From Mucilaginibacter sp. OK283 (GTDB lineage Bacteria; Bacteroidota; Bacteroidia; Sphingobacteriales; Sphingobacteriaceae), in contig NZ_FODR01000018.1 of NCBI RefSeq assembly GCF_900110415.1, positions 1 to 64,000 on the forward strand: 64,000 bases of DNA. The letters run 5' to 3'. The position numbers and the translations under genes are program-made. Below are positions 53,688-63,611 of the stretch, piece by piece. Position 1 is the stretch's first letter; each line of letters opens with the position of its first letter. A model generated the notes under the pieces. The model was not told the DNA's origin. It saw nothing but the letters and a program-made list of their open reading frames with translations, and did not search any database.

Positions 53688-55304
53688 ATGAAACCAATTA
53701 ATAAAATTGCACTTTTTTTGCTATTCGGAGCAGCAATTGCCGGATGTAAAAAGGAGTTCTTGAACCGTCCATCCAACTCACAAATCAGCTCTACTAATTT
53801 TTACAAAACCCCCAACGATTTAAGGTTGGCTACTGCCAGTCTGTATGGAGGTGCGCCTTGGGGCCAATGGCATTATAATGCTTTGCTGCAATTGGGCGAT
53901 ATATTGAGCGGTACCGGTCACGTAGGCTATAACGACGATATGGGGCAGCTTTTTAGTCGTACAATTACGGCGAATAATGGCATTTTAAATGAGGGTTGGA
54001 CAGGTTTGTATATCGTGATCGGTCAATGCAATAATGTTATTAATGCCATACAGCAAACAGCGTCGGCATCTATCCCGCAGGCAACCAGAAATGCTGCTAT
54101 TGCCGAAGCAAAGTTCATACGTGCGGTAGCCTATTATCACCTCGCCGTTTATTGGGGCGCTGTGCCTATTATTGAGGACAATTCCAAATTAATAAGCAAC
54201 CCCATGCTTAGTCGTAATACTACTGCTGATGTATTTAAATTTATCACCATCGATTTAACTTATGCCGCCCGAAACCTCCCTTTAAAAGATGACAAAGGCA
54301 GGTTAACCACCTGGTCGGCGCAGGGAATGCTGGGCAAAGTGTATTTAACAATGGCTGGTGTGGGCAGCAAACAGGAAGGGCAGCGCAACCAAGCATTGCT
54401 GGACAGTGCAAAAAAATACGCAGGTAATGTGTGTAAAAACAGCGGATTAATGCTTCTTGGGCAGGATGATCCGAACCATCTCGGCTATTATAATCTTTTC
54501 CGGTCGCAATACAACGATAACCCCGAAGCATTGTTTGCTTTTCAGTGGTCGCCAGATCAAACGAGTTGGGAAACCGGTAACATGTATTTAACCTTTTCGC
54601 CAAGCAATGCTATAAATCCTCAAAAAAACGGTGCCTGGTTTGGCTTAGCCCCAACCTGGGATCTGTATAAGATGTACTCGGCTGATGATACAATAAGGCG
54701 CAAAGCCACTATTATGCTCAACGGAGATTATTACCCCGAATTGAATGCTGCAGGTGGTGGTTTTAAATCAACAGGTGTTGGTTTAAAAAAACACATCATT
54801 GGCAACGAAGTGGATAACAACGCGCCAACAATGACTTATACGTCATCCGTTGAGCACGACGCAGTGCTCAGGTTGGCTGATGTATATTTAGTGTATGCCG
54901 AAGCTATTTTGGGTAACAATGGCATTACTGTAGATATGGATGCCTTAACCTATTTTAATAAGGTGCGGACAAGGGCCGGCGTGACCCCTGTGACTAAGCT
55001 GGACGGTCCTACAATACTTAAAGAGAGAAGAATTGAACTTGCTTTTGAAGGACAATATTGGATAGATCTGGTTCGGTATTCTTTTTACAGTCCGATGGCA
55101 GCTGTGAAGTTGCTTAACGATCAGGATGCCACTCACAGCCGCCAAACATTTAGTTATGATGCTACAACGCGTAAGGCTACAAGGGATACTACTGCTGCTC
55201 CATCTGCGGTTCCGGCATCCATCAGTTCATTTACATTGCAAATTCCAGCGTCTGAATTATCTTCTGATCCGAAATTGGCAGCTCCACCGGTACCATATTA
55301 TTAA
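53688..55304 (+). CDS. SusD/RagB-family glycan-binding lipoprotein 2
   Basis: The protein starts MKPINKIALFLLFGAAIAGC with lipobox Cys20. The SusD core follows: AKFIRAVAYYHLAVYWGAVP (helical part), LRLADVYLVYAEAILGNNGI and LKERRIELAFEGQYWIDLVR. It is 538 residues, a normal length. It captures glycan at the surface and closes the SusC channel. It lies between SusC 2 and the TIG-domain binding protein, the standard PUL order. Confidence 0.96.
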   Translation: MKPINKIALFLLFGAAIAGCKKEFLNRPSNSQISSTNFYKTPNDLRLATASLYGGAPWGQWHYNALLQLGDILSGTGHVGYNDDMGQLFSRTITANNGILNEGWTGLYIVIGQCNNVINAIQQTASASIPQATRNAAIAEAKFIRAVAYYHLAVYWGAVPIIEDNSKLISNPMLSRNTTADVFKFITIDLTYAARNLPLKDDKGRLTTWSAQGMLGKVYLTMAGVGSKQEGQRNQALLDSAKKYAGNVCKNSGLMLLGQDDPNHLGYYNLFRSQYNDNPEALFAFQWSPDQTSWETGNMYLTFSPSNAINPQKNGAWFGLAPTWDLYKMYSADDTIRRKATIMLNGDYYPELNAAGGGFKSTGVGLKKHIIGNEVDNNAPTMTYTSSVEHDAVLRLADVYLVYAEAILGNNGITVDMDALTYFNKVRTRAGVTPVTKLDGPTILKERRIELAFEGQYWIDLVRYSFYSPMAAVKLLNDQDATHSRQTFSYDATTRKATRDTTAAPSAVPASISSFTLQIPASELSSDPKLAAPPVPYY

Positions 55305-55328
55305 TTGAACCATTTTAAATAAATTGTT

Positions 55329-56846
55329 ATGAAAAAGAAATCATACCTAAGCTTGTTTTTTTTGCCGCTTTTATTCATGATAGTGGCCTTATCACCAGCT
55401 TGTAAAAAGAATGCTGACGGCAGCGGTGCTCCTCCTGTTATTTCAGCCATTAAGAGTTACGTAGCATCACCTAATGATACGGTTTTGCATAGCGCTGTAG
55501 CAAATGGCCAATGGGTGGTAATAACCGGGCAGAATTTGCAAGATGCAACTCAAATTTATTTTGACGGAGTTCCTGCCTCTTTTAACATTGCTTTATTAGC
55601 CCCCGGCAGTGCCGTTGTGAAAATCCCTCCCATACAGTTTTCAACAATTGATACTGCCAAGTTATATACGGTAAAGTATGTTACAGCAGCAGGTTCAGCA
55701 ACCTTCTCTTTTAAGTTAGGCCCGGCGGCACCTACTATTAGTGCAATTTCCAATGTATTTGCCAATCCGGGCGATTCGGTTTATCTATATGGTACAAATT
55801 TAGTATTGGTTCAACAGTTTATTTACGGGGGAACTAAAATTCCCTCATTTAATTCAAACGCTGATGGAACCTCTCTGGGTTTCCGTATGCCGGCTGCAAC
55901 ACCAAACAGTCAAATAGTAGTGACTACTAAGTCCGGTACTGCCCGGGATACCATAAATGCCACGCCAACTGTTACCTGGGTTTCCAACGAAAATGCCAGC
56001 CCTGGCGATTCAGTTTATATTCATGGTACCTATTTGAAGAATATTCAATCGCTAAGTTATGCGGGTGCCGCGGTTAGCTCCTTTACAACATCAACTGATT
56101 TAAAATCTGTCGCTTTTGTTGCGCCTGCAACGTCGCAAAGCGGGCCGGTATCTGTTACTACAAAGTTTGGTACGGGTACTACTGTTTTCAATGTTCATAC
56201 CGCAACATATCTACAAAACGGTGTTATCGAAAACATGGAAGGCGGATGGAGTTTTAATGGTATGAATGGTTGGTGGGCGGCAGGTAGTGGTGGTATTAAT
56301 AAAGCCTCAAATGATCCATTCGGCTGGCTTACACACACCACCGACTTTGATGGCGTATTGGGTACAAACAATTCCATATTTATCTTTTTGAATACCGGTA
56401 TTTTAAATAGTGGTGAAGGGCAATGGTATGGTGGTTCCGGGACTCGTTTATCAGGAAATCAATGGGTGCCGACGGCTAACCTTAATGACGCACCAGGCAA
56501 CTGGGCCTTAAAAATGGAAGTAAGTATCGGAAAAAACTGGAATGGTGGTGCACTGGATATTTCAACAGATGCAGGTGGCTATATATACAGATGGGAACCA
56601 TGGAACACCGGAACCGCATACAAAACAAAGGGCTGGATTACTTTAACTATACCGTTAACATCATTTAGGGCAAGTGATCCAACACTTGGCGAGGGTATGG
56701 GAGCTCCTTTAACTAAAATTGCCGATTTGGTGGGGCCAACAGGAAACACCGCTGCCAACATATATGTACATAATTATGGCACAGCTAAAACAGCGACAGG
56801 TTTTTACGGTGCATTTGATAACATCCGTATTGTAAAAATTAAATAA
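55329..56846 (+). CDS. Surface glycan-binding lipoprotein with TIG domains (SGBP-B type)
   Basis: Lipobox Cys25 (…ALSPACKKN) marks a surface lipoprotein. Three IPT/TIG beta-sandwiches follow (about 35-130, 135-210 and 215-290), seen from the repeated pattern P-G-D-S-V-Y-x-x-G-T-x-L (NPGDSVYLYGTNL, SPGDSVYIHGTYL). The C-terminal ~215 residues form a separate domain with many Trp (MEGGWSFNGMNGWWAAG, NWNGGALDIS) suited to binding glycan. This is the layout of the SGBP-B proteins of xyloglucan and related beta-glucan PULs. It has no catalytic residues. The gene follows SusD 2 by 24 bp. Confidence 0.88.
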   Translation: MKKKSYLSLFFLPLLFMIVALSPACKKNADGSGAPPVISAIKSYVASPNDTVLHSAVANGQWVVITGQNLQDATQIYFDGVPASFNIALLAPGSAVVKIPPIQFSTIDTAKLYTVKYVTAAGSATFSFKLGPAAPTISAISNVFANPGDSVYLYGTNLVLVQQFIYGGTKIPSFNSNADGTSLGFRMPAATPNSQIVVTTKSGTARDTINATPTVTWVSNENASPGDSVYIHGTYLKNIQSLSYAGAAVSSFTTSTDLKSVAFVAPATSQSGPVSVTTKFGTGTTVFNVHTATYLQNGVIENMEGGWSFNGMNGWWAAGSGGINKASNDPFGWLTHTTDFDGVLGTNNSIFIFLNTGILNSGEGQWYGGSGTRLSGNQWVPTANLNDAPGNWALKMEVSIGKNWNGGALDISTDAGGYIYRWEPWNTGTAYKTKGWITLTIPLTSFRASDPTLGEGMGAPLTKIADLVGPTGNTAANIYVHNYGTAKTATGFYGAFDNIRIVKIK

Positions 56847-56849
56847 ACC

Positions 56850-56885
56850 TACAGCGCCGCAACAACACGTTGCTGCGGCGCTGTA
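56850..56885 (+). terminator. Strong hairpin between SGBP and BACON-GH5
   Basis: TACAGCGCCGCAACAAC and GTTGCTGCGGCGCTGTA pair at all but one position around a two-base gap. No T-run follows. It may be a transcript-processing or stabilising element inside the operon rather than a terminator. Confidence 0.6.
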
Positions 56886-56920
56886 ACTAATTAAAAGGTA
56901 ACTTTTTAATAAAAACGAAA

Positions 56921-58450
56921 ATGAAGATAATGAAAATAGCGACGGTGTATAAAATTGTAGGGGTTTTCTTTGCAATTTTAGTAGTGGTTTCCTGTAAAAA
57001 ATCGGGAACGCCGTCCGCACAGCTAACACTTTCCAATCTAACAGATGCTATACCGGATGGTGGTGGAACTGTAGACTTAAAATTTACCACCAACGCTGCC
57101 TGGCGTGTTGATACTGCCGGTTTAGGATGGCTGCATTTAGACAAAGCATCAGGGAATAGCGGTGATGTAACCATTAAAATTTCAGCAGCAGCAAATTCAT
57201 CCGGCGGCACCCGGTCAACGGTGTTAAATGTAAGTTCGGTCAATGGTCAAATCAGGCGAATTACCGTAACACAAGATGCCCAAATTTATCCATCATATAA
57301 CACATCGGCCAAAGCACCCGATGTAACAGGCATGGGTAGCACCGCTTCGCAGCTGGCCGCAAAGATGACAATGGGATGGAATATTTATAACACGTTGGAT
57401 GCGCCCGGATGGGAAACCGGATGGGGAAACCCTAAAGTTACCCAGCAGCTGATTGATCTGGTAAGATCAACTGGTATGAATTCCATAAGGATTCCTTGCA
57501 CCTGGAGTAACCACATAATAAATAACCAAACTTCCCAAATAGACCCACTCTGGCTCGCCCGCGTAAAAGAAGTTGTTCAATATTGCATTAACGACAATAT
57601 GTATGTGATACTTAATACCCACCACGATAGTTATATTGATTGCACAGTTACAGGTGCTAAACAGGATTCTGTTAATGCCAAGCATAAGGCAATTTGGCAG
57701 CAAATAGCAACAACGATGCGGGATTTTGACGAGCATTTGATACTTGCCAGTACCAATGAACCCAATGCGAATGATATACCAACAACCGTTACCTTAATGC
57801 GTTATCACCAATCATTTATTGATGCAGTGCGAGGGACCGGTGGTAAAAATACTTATCGTGCTATAGTTATTCAGTCGCCTTCTACGTCGCTTGATTTGCT
57901 TACTTCTTACCTTGATCCGGCTAATGCGTATAAGACACCTTCACTGCCTACCGACCCTACACCTCATAAAATGATGGTAGAGTTTCACTATTATAACCCG
58001 TCGCAATTTTGCATATTAGGTGGCTACGGTAGTACCACGCCCATGGACGCAAGCTGGGGAAAAGAATTATATTTCTGGGGGAAAGACTTTCATACAAAAA
58101 ACCCGCTCTTCCTGGATCGCAATTGCGTAGCCTCAACAGAAGAAGCTTATATGGATAACGCATTTACAGACGTTAAAACAAAATTTTCCGATAAGGGTAT
58201 TCCAGTAATTATGGGCGAATTTGACACGAACTATCACGCTCAGAGATTAACCGGATACCCGGCTGATTCGATATTGGCACTAAGATCGGGCTGGCATTAC
58301 TATGCTTATCTCACAAAGCAAGCCAAAGCACATGGTGTGATTCCGTTTTTATGGGCCAGCGGTATATTTCAGCGGCCAAATACCGGCGTGCCCGCATATA
58401 TAGGAGACCGGCAGGCATTAGATTCGCTAAAAAAAGGCGCGGGGTTTTAA
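56921..58450 (+). CDS. GH5 endo-beta-glucanase lipoprotein with N-terminal BACON domain
   Basis: Lipobox Cys25 (VVVSCKKSG) is followed by a BACON domain (about 35-120: LTDAIPDGGGTVDLKFTTNA…, ending RRITVTQDAQ) and a GH5 domain (about 130-505) beginning LAAKMTMGWNIYNTLDAPG. The acid/base is Glu280 (STNEPN) and the nucleophile Glu433 (IMGEFD). BACON plus GH5 of subfamily 4 is the layout of the xyloglucanase BoGH5A. The BACON domain is thought to hold the enzyme away from the membrane. The second ATG (56930) is an alternative start. It is the main candidate for the backbone-cutting surface enzyme. Confidence 0.9.
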   Translation: MKIMKIATVYKIVGVFFAILVVVSCKKSGTPSAQLTLSNLTDAIPDGGGTVDLKFTTNAAWRVDTAGLGWLHLDKASGNSGDVTIKISAAANSSGGTRSTVLNVSSVNGQIRRITVTQDAQIYPSYNTSAKAPDVTGMGSTASQLAAKMTMGWNIYNTLDAPGWETGWGNPKVTQQLIDLVRSTGMNSIRIPCTWSNHIINNQTSQIDPLWLARVKEVVQYCINDNMYVILNTHHDSYIDCTVTGAKQDSVNAKHKAIWQQIATTMRDFDEHLILASTNEPNANDIPTTVTLMRYHQSFIDAVRGTGGKNTYRAIVIQSPSTSLDLLTSYLDPANAYKTPSLPTDPTPHKMMVEFHYYNPSQFCILGGYGSTTPMDASWGKELYFWGKDFHTKNPLFLDRNCVASTEEAYMDNAFTDVKTKFSDKGIPVIMGEFDTNYHAQRLTGYPADSILALRSGWHYYAYLTKQAKAHGVIPFLWASGIFQRPNTGVPAYIGDRQALDSLKKGAGF

Positions 58451-58503
58451 GCATACCAACAATTGATATAAAACCTTCGTTAAATTCACCTATTGTGGGT
58501 GAT

Positions 58504-58547
58504 AAAAAAGATCATCTGAACAGAATTGTGTTCAGATGAATCTTTTT
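58504..58547. terminator. Intrinsic terminator inside the PUL
   Basis: AAAAAGATCATCTGAACA and TGTTCAGATGAATCTTTTT pair with one bulged base around GAATTG. A-runs and T-runs flank the stem on both sides. It lies between BACON-GH5 and the next GH5, and would lower transcription of the downstream enzymes unless anti-terminated. Confidence 0.8.
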
Positions 58548-58566
58548 AGGTAAAGATTAGGAGAAA

Positions 58567-59784
58567 ATGAAAATTAAGTACTCTTTTAAAATATTAATAT
58601 CTATAATAATGCTCGCGTCTTTTTCTTCATTCAAAAGCGCGAATACTTACAATAGGATAGCTGGTTTCCCGCGACCTGCCCGCTATCCTTCTTATAACAC
58701 CTCACCAAAAGCTCCCGACTCAACAGGGATGAAAAGCAATGCTGTTCAGCTTGCAGCTAAAATCAGGTTGGGGTGGAACATTGGCAATACTTTTGAAGCC
58801 CCTGGTGGTGAAACAGGCTGGGGCAGTCCTGTTATTACAGAGGATTATATAAAATTTGTGAAACAGCAGGGGTTTAATGCCATCCGCCTGCCATGTGCCT
58901 GGAATTTGACACATTTAGCTGATAAAAGCAAAGCGCGCATAGATACAAATTGGCTTAACAGGGTTAAGCAAGTAATAGGGTATTGTGTAAAAAATGATAT
59001 GTATGTTTTACTCAATATACATTGGGACGAGGGGTGGCTCGAAAACAATTGTACTACTGTTAAAAAAGAGTCTGTTAACGCGAAACAAAAAGCGCTATGG
59101 GAGCAAATTGCAACAGCTATGCGCGATTTTGATGAACACCTGATGTTTGCCGGCGCCAACGAGCCGAATGCAGACAATGCGGAAAAGATGGCAACGCTTG
59201 CCAGCTATCATCAAACCTTTGTTAATGCGGTTCGATCCACCGGCGGTAGGAACAGCTACAGGGTGCTGGTAGTTCAGGGGCCTTCAACAGATATTGATAA
59301 AACCAGCGACCTGATGACTGCTCTTCCCCAGGACCAGGTGGCGGCGCGGATGATGGTTGAGGTGCATTTTTACTCTCCATATCAACTTTGCCTGATGGAC
59401 GGCGATGCTGACTGGGGCAAGATGTTCTATTATTGGGGGGCCGGGCACCATTCTGCAATAGAACCCAACCACAATGCCACCTGGGGTGAAGAAAGTGATG
59501 TAAACGCCGCCTTTGGCAAAATGAAGACAAAATTTGCCGATAAAGGAATTCCTGTACTGTTAGGCGAGTATGGAGCCTATAGACGAAACAACAGCAAACA
59601 TGTTCCTTTAGATTTAACAACACATAACGATGCGGTGGATTATTGGCTAACCTATATTACAAAACAAGCGAAGGCCAACGGAATGTTGCCATTTTTCTGG
59701 GACACTGGTGGCGCTTTGGACAGGCAAAACTATTCCGTAAAAGATCAACGTACAATTGTAGCGCTTAATACGGGAGCTAACTAA
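58567..59784 (+). CDS. GH5 endo-beta-glucanase, single domain
   Basis: The 405-residue protein has a cleavable-type hydrophobic N-terminus (MKIKYSFKILISIIMLASF) without a lipobox Cys. A GH5 domain begins LAAKIRLGWNIGNTFEAPGG. The acid/base is Glu199 (GANEPN) and the nucleophile Glu334 (LLGEYG). It is closely related to the two other GH5 genes in the window (same linker SYNTSPKAPDSTGMKSNAVQ), so the three are probably paralogs. Without a lipid anchor it may work in the periplasm or be released. The terminator hairpin upstream suggests lower expression than the first PUL genes. Confidence 0.9.
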   Translation: MKIKYSFKILISIIMLASFSSFKSANTYNRIAGFPRPARYPSYNTSPKAPDSTGMKSNAVQLAAKIRLGWNIGNTFEAPGGETGWGSPVITEDYIKFVKQQGFNAIRLPCAWNLTHLADKSKARIDTNWLNRVKQVIGYCVKNDMYVLLNIHWDEGWLENNCTTVKKESVNAKQKALWEQIATAMRDFDEHLMFAGANEPNADNAEKMATLASYHQTFVNAVRSTGGRNSYRVLVVQGPSTDIDKTSDLMTALPQDQVAARMMVEVHFYSPYQLCLMDGDADWGKMFYYWGAGHHSAIEPNHNATWGEESDVNAAFGKMKTKFADKGIPVLLGEYGAYRRNNSKHVPLDLTTHNDAVDYWLTYITKQAKANGMLPFFWDTGGALDRQNYSVKDQRTIVALNTGAN

Positions 59785-59937
59785 AATATTACACAGAAAA
59801 GGTGCAAATTACATTCGAATAATTGCAGAGTCAATGTCACCTGCATCTATAACAAATGACATTATTGATAATGCTGAATGAAATTTATGGTGAAACAACT
59901 TAAAACAGCTGCTATAGAAAAGCCCGGGACCTTTTTG

Positions 59938-62025
59938 ATGAGAAAATTAATAACTACAATTATATTAGGGATCTTAATCCCTTCGGCAGCGTTAAAAGCA
60001 CAGGAAGCCGGCCGGTTTTTTCCCGAAAAAGATTTGGTAACAACGGGTATCTATTATTATCCTGAACATTGGAGTGAAGCCCAATGGGAAAGGGATATAA
60101 AAAAGATATCAGACATGGGTTTTGAGTTTGTTCACCTGGCTGAATTTGCCTGGTTCAAAATGGAGCACGAAGAAGGCCGGTTTGACTTTACCTGGCTTGA
60201 CAGGGTGGTGGGGCTTTGCACAAAATATCATCTCAAGGTGTTGCTATGCACACCTTCTGCAACCACGCCAACCTGGATGCGGATAAACTACCCGGAAACT
60301 TTTGTTATGGATGGCCACTATATCCGTGCGGAGAATGGTACTCGGGGATTAGAGTCAATGGTTAATCCGAAATTCCGAGGCTTTGTACAAAGGATAGTAG
60401 CAGAGATGGCTAAACGATACGGGCAGAACAAAAATGTAATGGGGTGGCAGGTAGATAATGAACCCGGTGCTGTTCCCGATTATAGTCCCTCATCGCAGGA
60501 TGCATTCAGAACGTGGCTGAAAAATAAGTACAAAACCATTGATGCATTAAATACCGCCTGGGGGGCCGCATTCTGGAGCCAGTGGTTTAATAGTTTTGAT
60601 CAGGTAATCATCCCGAATACGAACCTGGTAGGCTGGTGGGGCAATAATCCCCATGCATTACTGGATTTTAAAAGATATTCGGCAGATGCCCAGGCAGAGT
60701 TCCTTGATTTTCAGGCAGGCGTTTTACGCAGCTACGTTTCAAAGACGCAATTTGTTACCACCAACTATACTGCCGTTTGCACCGGTTCCGACCCTAACCG
60801 TACCGCTAAACTGGATTTTGCAACATACACGGCATATCCAAACGGTGGTACTGATAATCTTGGCGAATCGGGTTTCCGTTTAGGCAACAGCGATGTTGTT
60901 CTTTTTGCTTCAGAATATTACAAATCTGTAGGCGGCGTGTCAGGGGTTTTGGAAATTCAGCCGGGTCCAGTTAATTGGGGAAGCTACAATCCCCTGCTTT
61001 TGCCGGGTACCGTTAGGCTATGGCTGTATCACAGTTTTGCAGCTGGAGGTAAAGTCGCCTGTTCGTACCGCTTTCGTCAAATCCTATATGGCGCAGAACA
61101 ATATCATGCTGGTGTGATACAAACGGATGGCGTAACGCCTTCGCAGGGCGGAAAAGACTATATGCAGTTCATGAAAGAAATAACAGAACTGAGGAAGCAA
61201 TTTACGCCAGGCGCGAAGATGCCGGCAAAGCTGACCGCACGGTCGACGGCGCTTCTGTGGAATGTAGAAAATTACTGGAGCATTGACAGACAAAGACAGA
61301 CAGGACAATGGAATACATGGGATTACCCGGTAAAATTCCTTAAAACGGCAAGATCATTAGGTGCACCTGTTGATGTAATTCAGGAAACGGCAGATTTGTC
61401 GAAGTATAAGTGTGTAATCGTTCCCGCCTATGAAATGATTGATTCTGCATTGGTGAAAAAATGGAATGACTATGTAGCCAAAGGCGGCCACCTGGTTATT
61501 ACCTGCCGCACGGGTACCAAAGATCGCAGAGGGCATTTTTGGGAAGGGGAGACTGCCTTACCAATTTCAAACCTGATTGGCGCCCATATAAGCCAAACCG
61601 ATATGCTTTCATCATACGGCAAAGGCGATATACTGATGAATTCAAATCATTACCCATGGCATAGTTGGGCGGATTTGCTTGTGCCAAATGATACTGCGGG
61701 GGTGCTGGCCACCTATAATAACCAGTTCTATAAAGGAAAAGCTGCTGTGGTAAAACACCGGATTGGCAAAGGCGATGTAACCTATATCGGTGTAGATACC
61801 GATGATGCTAAATTAGAAAAGGATTTATTGAGACAGATTTATAAAGATGCCGGTGCCACAACGGAGGATTACCCACCAGGGGTATTTGTTTATTGGCGCG
61901 ATGGTTTTTATACGGCATTAAATTACTCATCAGAAAATTACACGGTAAATCTGCCGGATAATGCAAAAGTTTTAATTGGGGAAAAAACACTAAAACCATC
62001 GGGCGTACTCGTGTGGACAGAATGA
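59938..62025 (+). CDS. GH42 beta-galactosidase
   Basis: The protein starts MRKLITTIILGILIPSAALK with a signal peptide. The GH42 barrel follows: TGIYYYPEHWSEAQWERDIK, FVHLAEFAWFKMEHEEGRFD. Glu175 in WQVDNEPG is the acid/base and Glu339 in VLEIQPGPVNW the nucleophile; the family usually has E-x-Q-P-G-P-V-N-W here. A C-terminal trimerisation-like and small beta domain ends the 695 residues. It should remove beta-galactosyl groups from imported oligosaccharides in the periplasm. I use ATG at 59938, because the frame upstream (from 59878) adds 20 residues before the signal peptide. Confidence 0.93.
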   Translation: MRKLITTIILGILIPSAALKAQEAGRFFPEKDLVTTGIYYYPEHWSEAQWERDIKKISDMGFEFVHLAEFAWFKMEHEEGRFDFTWLDRVVGLCTKYHLKVLLCTPSATTPTWMRINYPETFVMDGHYIRAENGTRGLESMVNPKFRGFVQRIVAEMAKRYGQNKNVMGWQVDNEPGAVPDYSPSSQDAFRTWLKNKYKTIDALNTAWGAAFWSQWFNSFDQVIIPNTNLVGWWGNNPHALLDFKRYSADAQAEFLDFQAGVLRSYVSKTQFVTTNYTAVCTGSDPNRTAKLDFATYTAYPNGGTDNLGESGFRLGNSDVVLFASEYYKSVGGVSGVLEIQPGPVNWGSYNPLLLPGTVRLWLYHSFAAGGKVACSYRFRQILYGAEQYHAGVIQTDGVTPSQGGKDYMQFMKEITELRKQFTPGAKMPAKLTARSTALLWNVENYWSIDRQRQTGQWNTWDYPVKFLKTARSLGAPVDVIQETADLSKYKCVIVPAYEMIDSALVKKWNDYVAKGGHLVITCRTGTKDRRGHFWEGETALPISNLIGAHISQTDMLSSYGKGDILMNSNHYPWHSWADLLVPNDTAGVLATYNNQFYKGKAAVVKHRIGKGDVTYIGVDTDDAKLEKDLLRQIYKDAGATTEDYPPGVFVYWRDGFYTALNYSSENYTVNLPDNAKVLIGEKTLKPSGVLVWTE

Positions 62026-62048
62026 TTTTATTAAGAATTAACAAATAG

Positions 62049-63608
62049 ATGAAAAAAACAATTTGGGTACTGCTGATTTCGCAATTCGCTTTTTTGGCTC
62101 ATGTAAAAGGCCAAAGAGCAATTAATGTAGATTTAAACAAAACATCGGGTAAGCTTAATACCATGTTTAACGCCTGTGTAGGCGCAGGCCGGGCAAATGA
62201 AGGGCTGCGTGCCGACTGGCAGCAACAACTGGAATACGTAAGAAAACAATGTGGTTTCCGGTATATCCGCATGCATGGCTTACTCACCGATGATATGGCC
62301 GTGTATACCGAAGACTCAAAAGGGAAACCTCAGTATAATTATATGTATGTAGATGTCCTGTTTGATTTTCTGCATAAAATTGGGATGAAGCCTTTTGTAG
62401 AACTGGGTTTTATGCCTAATGCCCTGGCAAGTGGAAGCCAGACAATTTTTTGGTGGCGTGGCAATGTTACCCCTCCAAAAGATTATAACAAATGGCAGGC
62501 GCTCATTACCAACCTTGTTCAGCATTTTACAGAACGATACGGTGCCGAAGAAGTAAAATCCTGGTATTTTGAAGTATGGAATGAGCCTAACTTATCTCCC
62601 GGATTCTGGACAGGTACGCAAGCCGATTATTTCAAATTGTACGATTATTCTGTAAAGGCGGTTAAAAGCGTAAACCCCGAATATAAAGTAGGTGGCCCAG
62701 GTACTGCAGGCGCAGCCTGGGTTCCCGAAATGATTAATTATTGCAGCAAAAATAACATTCCAATCGATTTTGTAAGTACCCATTCTTATGGGGTAAACCA
62801 AGGCTTTCTGGATGAGTATGGTAATTCGGGCACGGTATTAAGTAAAGATTCGCTGGCCGTGAGTGGCGATGTGTTGAATTCCCGTAAACAAATCTCTCAA
62901 TCAGCGAAACCCGGCCTGGAACTGCATTATACAGAATGGAGCGCATCGTACACACCGGCAGATCCTGTTCACGATAGTTATCATGAAGCCGCCTATATCC
63001 TGGAAAAATTAAAACAGGTTGGGAATGCGGCCAACTCCATGTCGTACTGGGTTTTTACCGATGTGTTTGAAGAACCAGGCCCACGGTTTACACCTTTCCA
63101 TGGAGGTTTTGGTTTACTCAACATTCAAGGCATAAACAAACCAGCTTTTTATTCTTATAAATTCATGAATAAACTTGGAGGAACTGAGTTAGCCAATACC
63201 GATACACGTTCATGGGTTTGCAAAAATGATAAAGGGGATATCCAGGCATTGTTATGGGATTATACCTATACTTTGCCGGATTCTGTCAACAATCAATCTT
63301 ATTACATAAAGAATTTGCCCGCCAAACCAAAAGGAAAAGTGAAAATAAATCTATCGCATGTACCTGCCGGAAAATATACTATGGAAATTTATAAAGTAGG
63401 GTATAGGGTGAACGATGCATACACTGGCTATGTGGATATGGGCAGGCCCGGACAGTTAAACAGGCAGCAGGTTGAAAAGTTAAAACAAGAAAATGGCTCT
63501 CCTGTCGCAAAATGGCAAATTGAAATCAAGCCTAATTCCGTGTATTCCCAGGAGCTTGATATCCGGGAAAATGATGTTATCCTGGTAAACTTTATTAAAA
63601 AATCTTAA
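62049..63608 (+). CDS. GH39-family glycosidase
   Basis: The 519-residue protein has a signal peptide (MKKTIWVLLISQFAFLAHVK) and the GH39 pattern: FRYIRMHGLLTDDMAVYTED, WYFEVWNEPNLSPGFWTG with acid/base Glu179, and LHYTEWSASYTP with the nucleophile Glu296. It ends in a beta domain. Family members are mostly beta-xylosidases, with some alpha-L-iduronidases; beta-xylosidase or a related exo-activity on side chains is most likely here. The gene follows GH42 by 23 bp and is followed by GH3 after 3 bp. Confidence 0.88.
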   Translation: MKKTIWVLLISQFAFLAHVKGQRAINVDLNKTSGKLNTMFNACVGAGRANEGLRADWQQQLEYVRKQCGFRYIRMHGLLTDDMAVYTEDSKGKPQYNYMYVDVLFDFLHKIGMKPFVELGFMPNALASGSQTIFWWRGNVTPPKDYNKWQALITNLVQHFTERYGAEEVKSWYFEVWNEPNLSPGFWTGTQADYFKLYDYSVKAVKSVNPEYKVGGPGTAGAAWVPEMINYCSKNNIPIDFVSTHSYGVNQGFLDEYGNSGTVLSKDSLAVSGDVLNSRKQISQSAKPGLELHYTEWSASYTPADPVHDSYHEAAYILEKLKQVGNAANSMSYWVFTDVFEEPGPRFTPFHGGFGLLNIQGINKPAFYSYKFMNKLGGTELANTDTRSWVCKNDKGDIQALLWDYTYTLPDSVNNQSYYIKNLPAKPKGKVKINLSHVPAGKYTMEIYKVGYRVNDAYTGYVDMGRPGQLNRQQVEKLKQENGSPVAKWQIEIKPNSVYSQELDIRENDVILVNFIKKS

Positions 63609-63611
63609 CCC

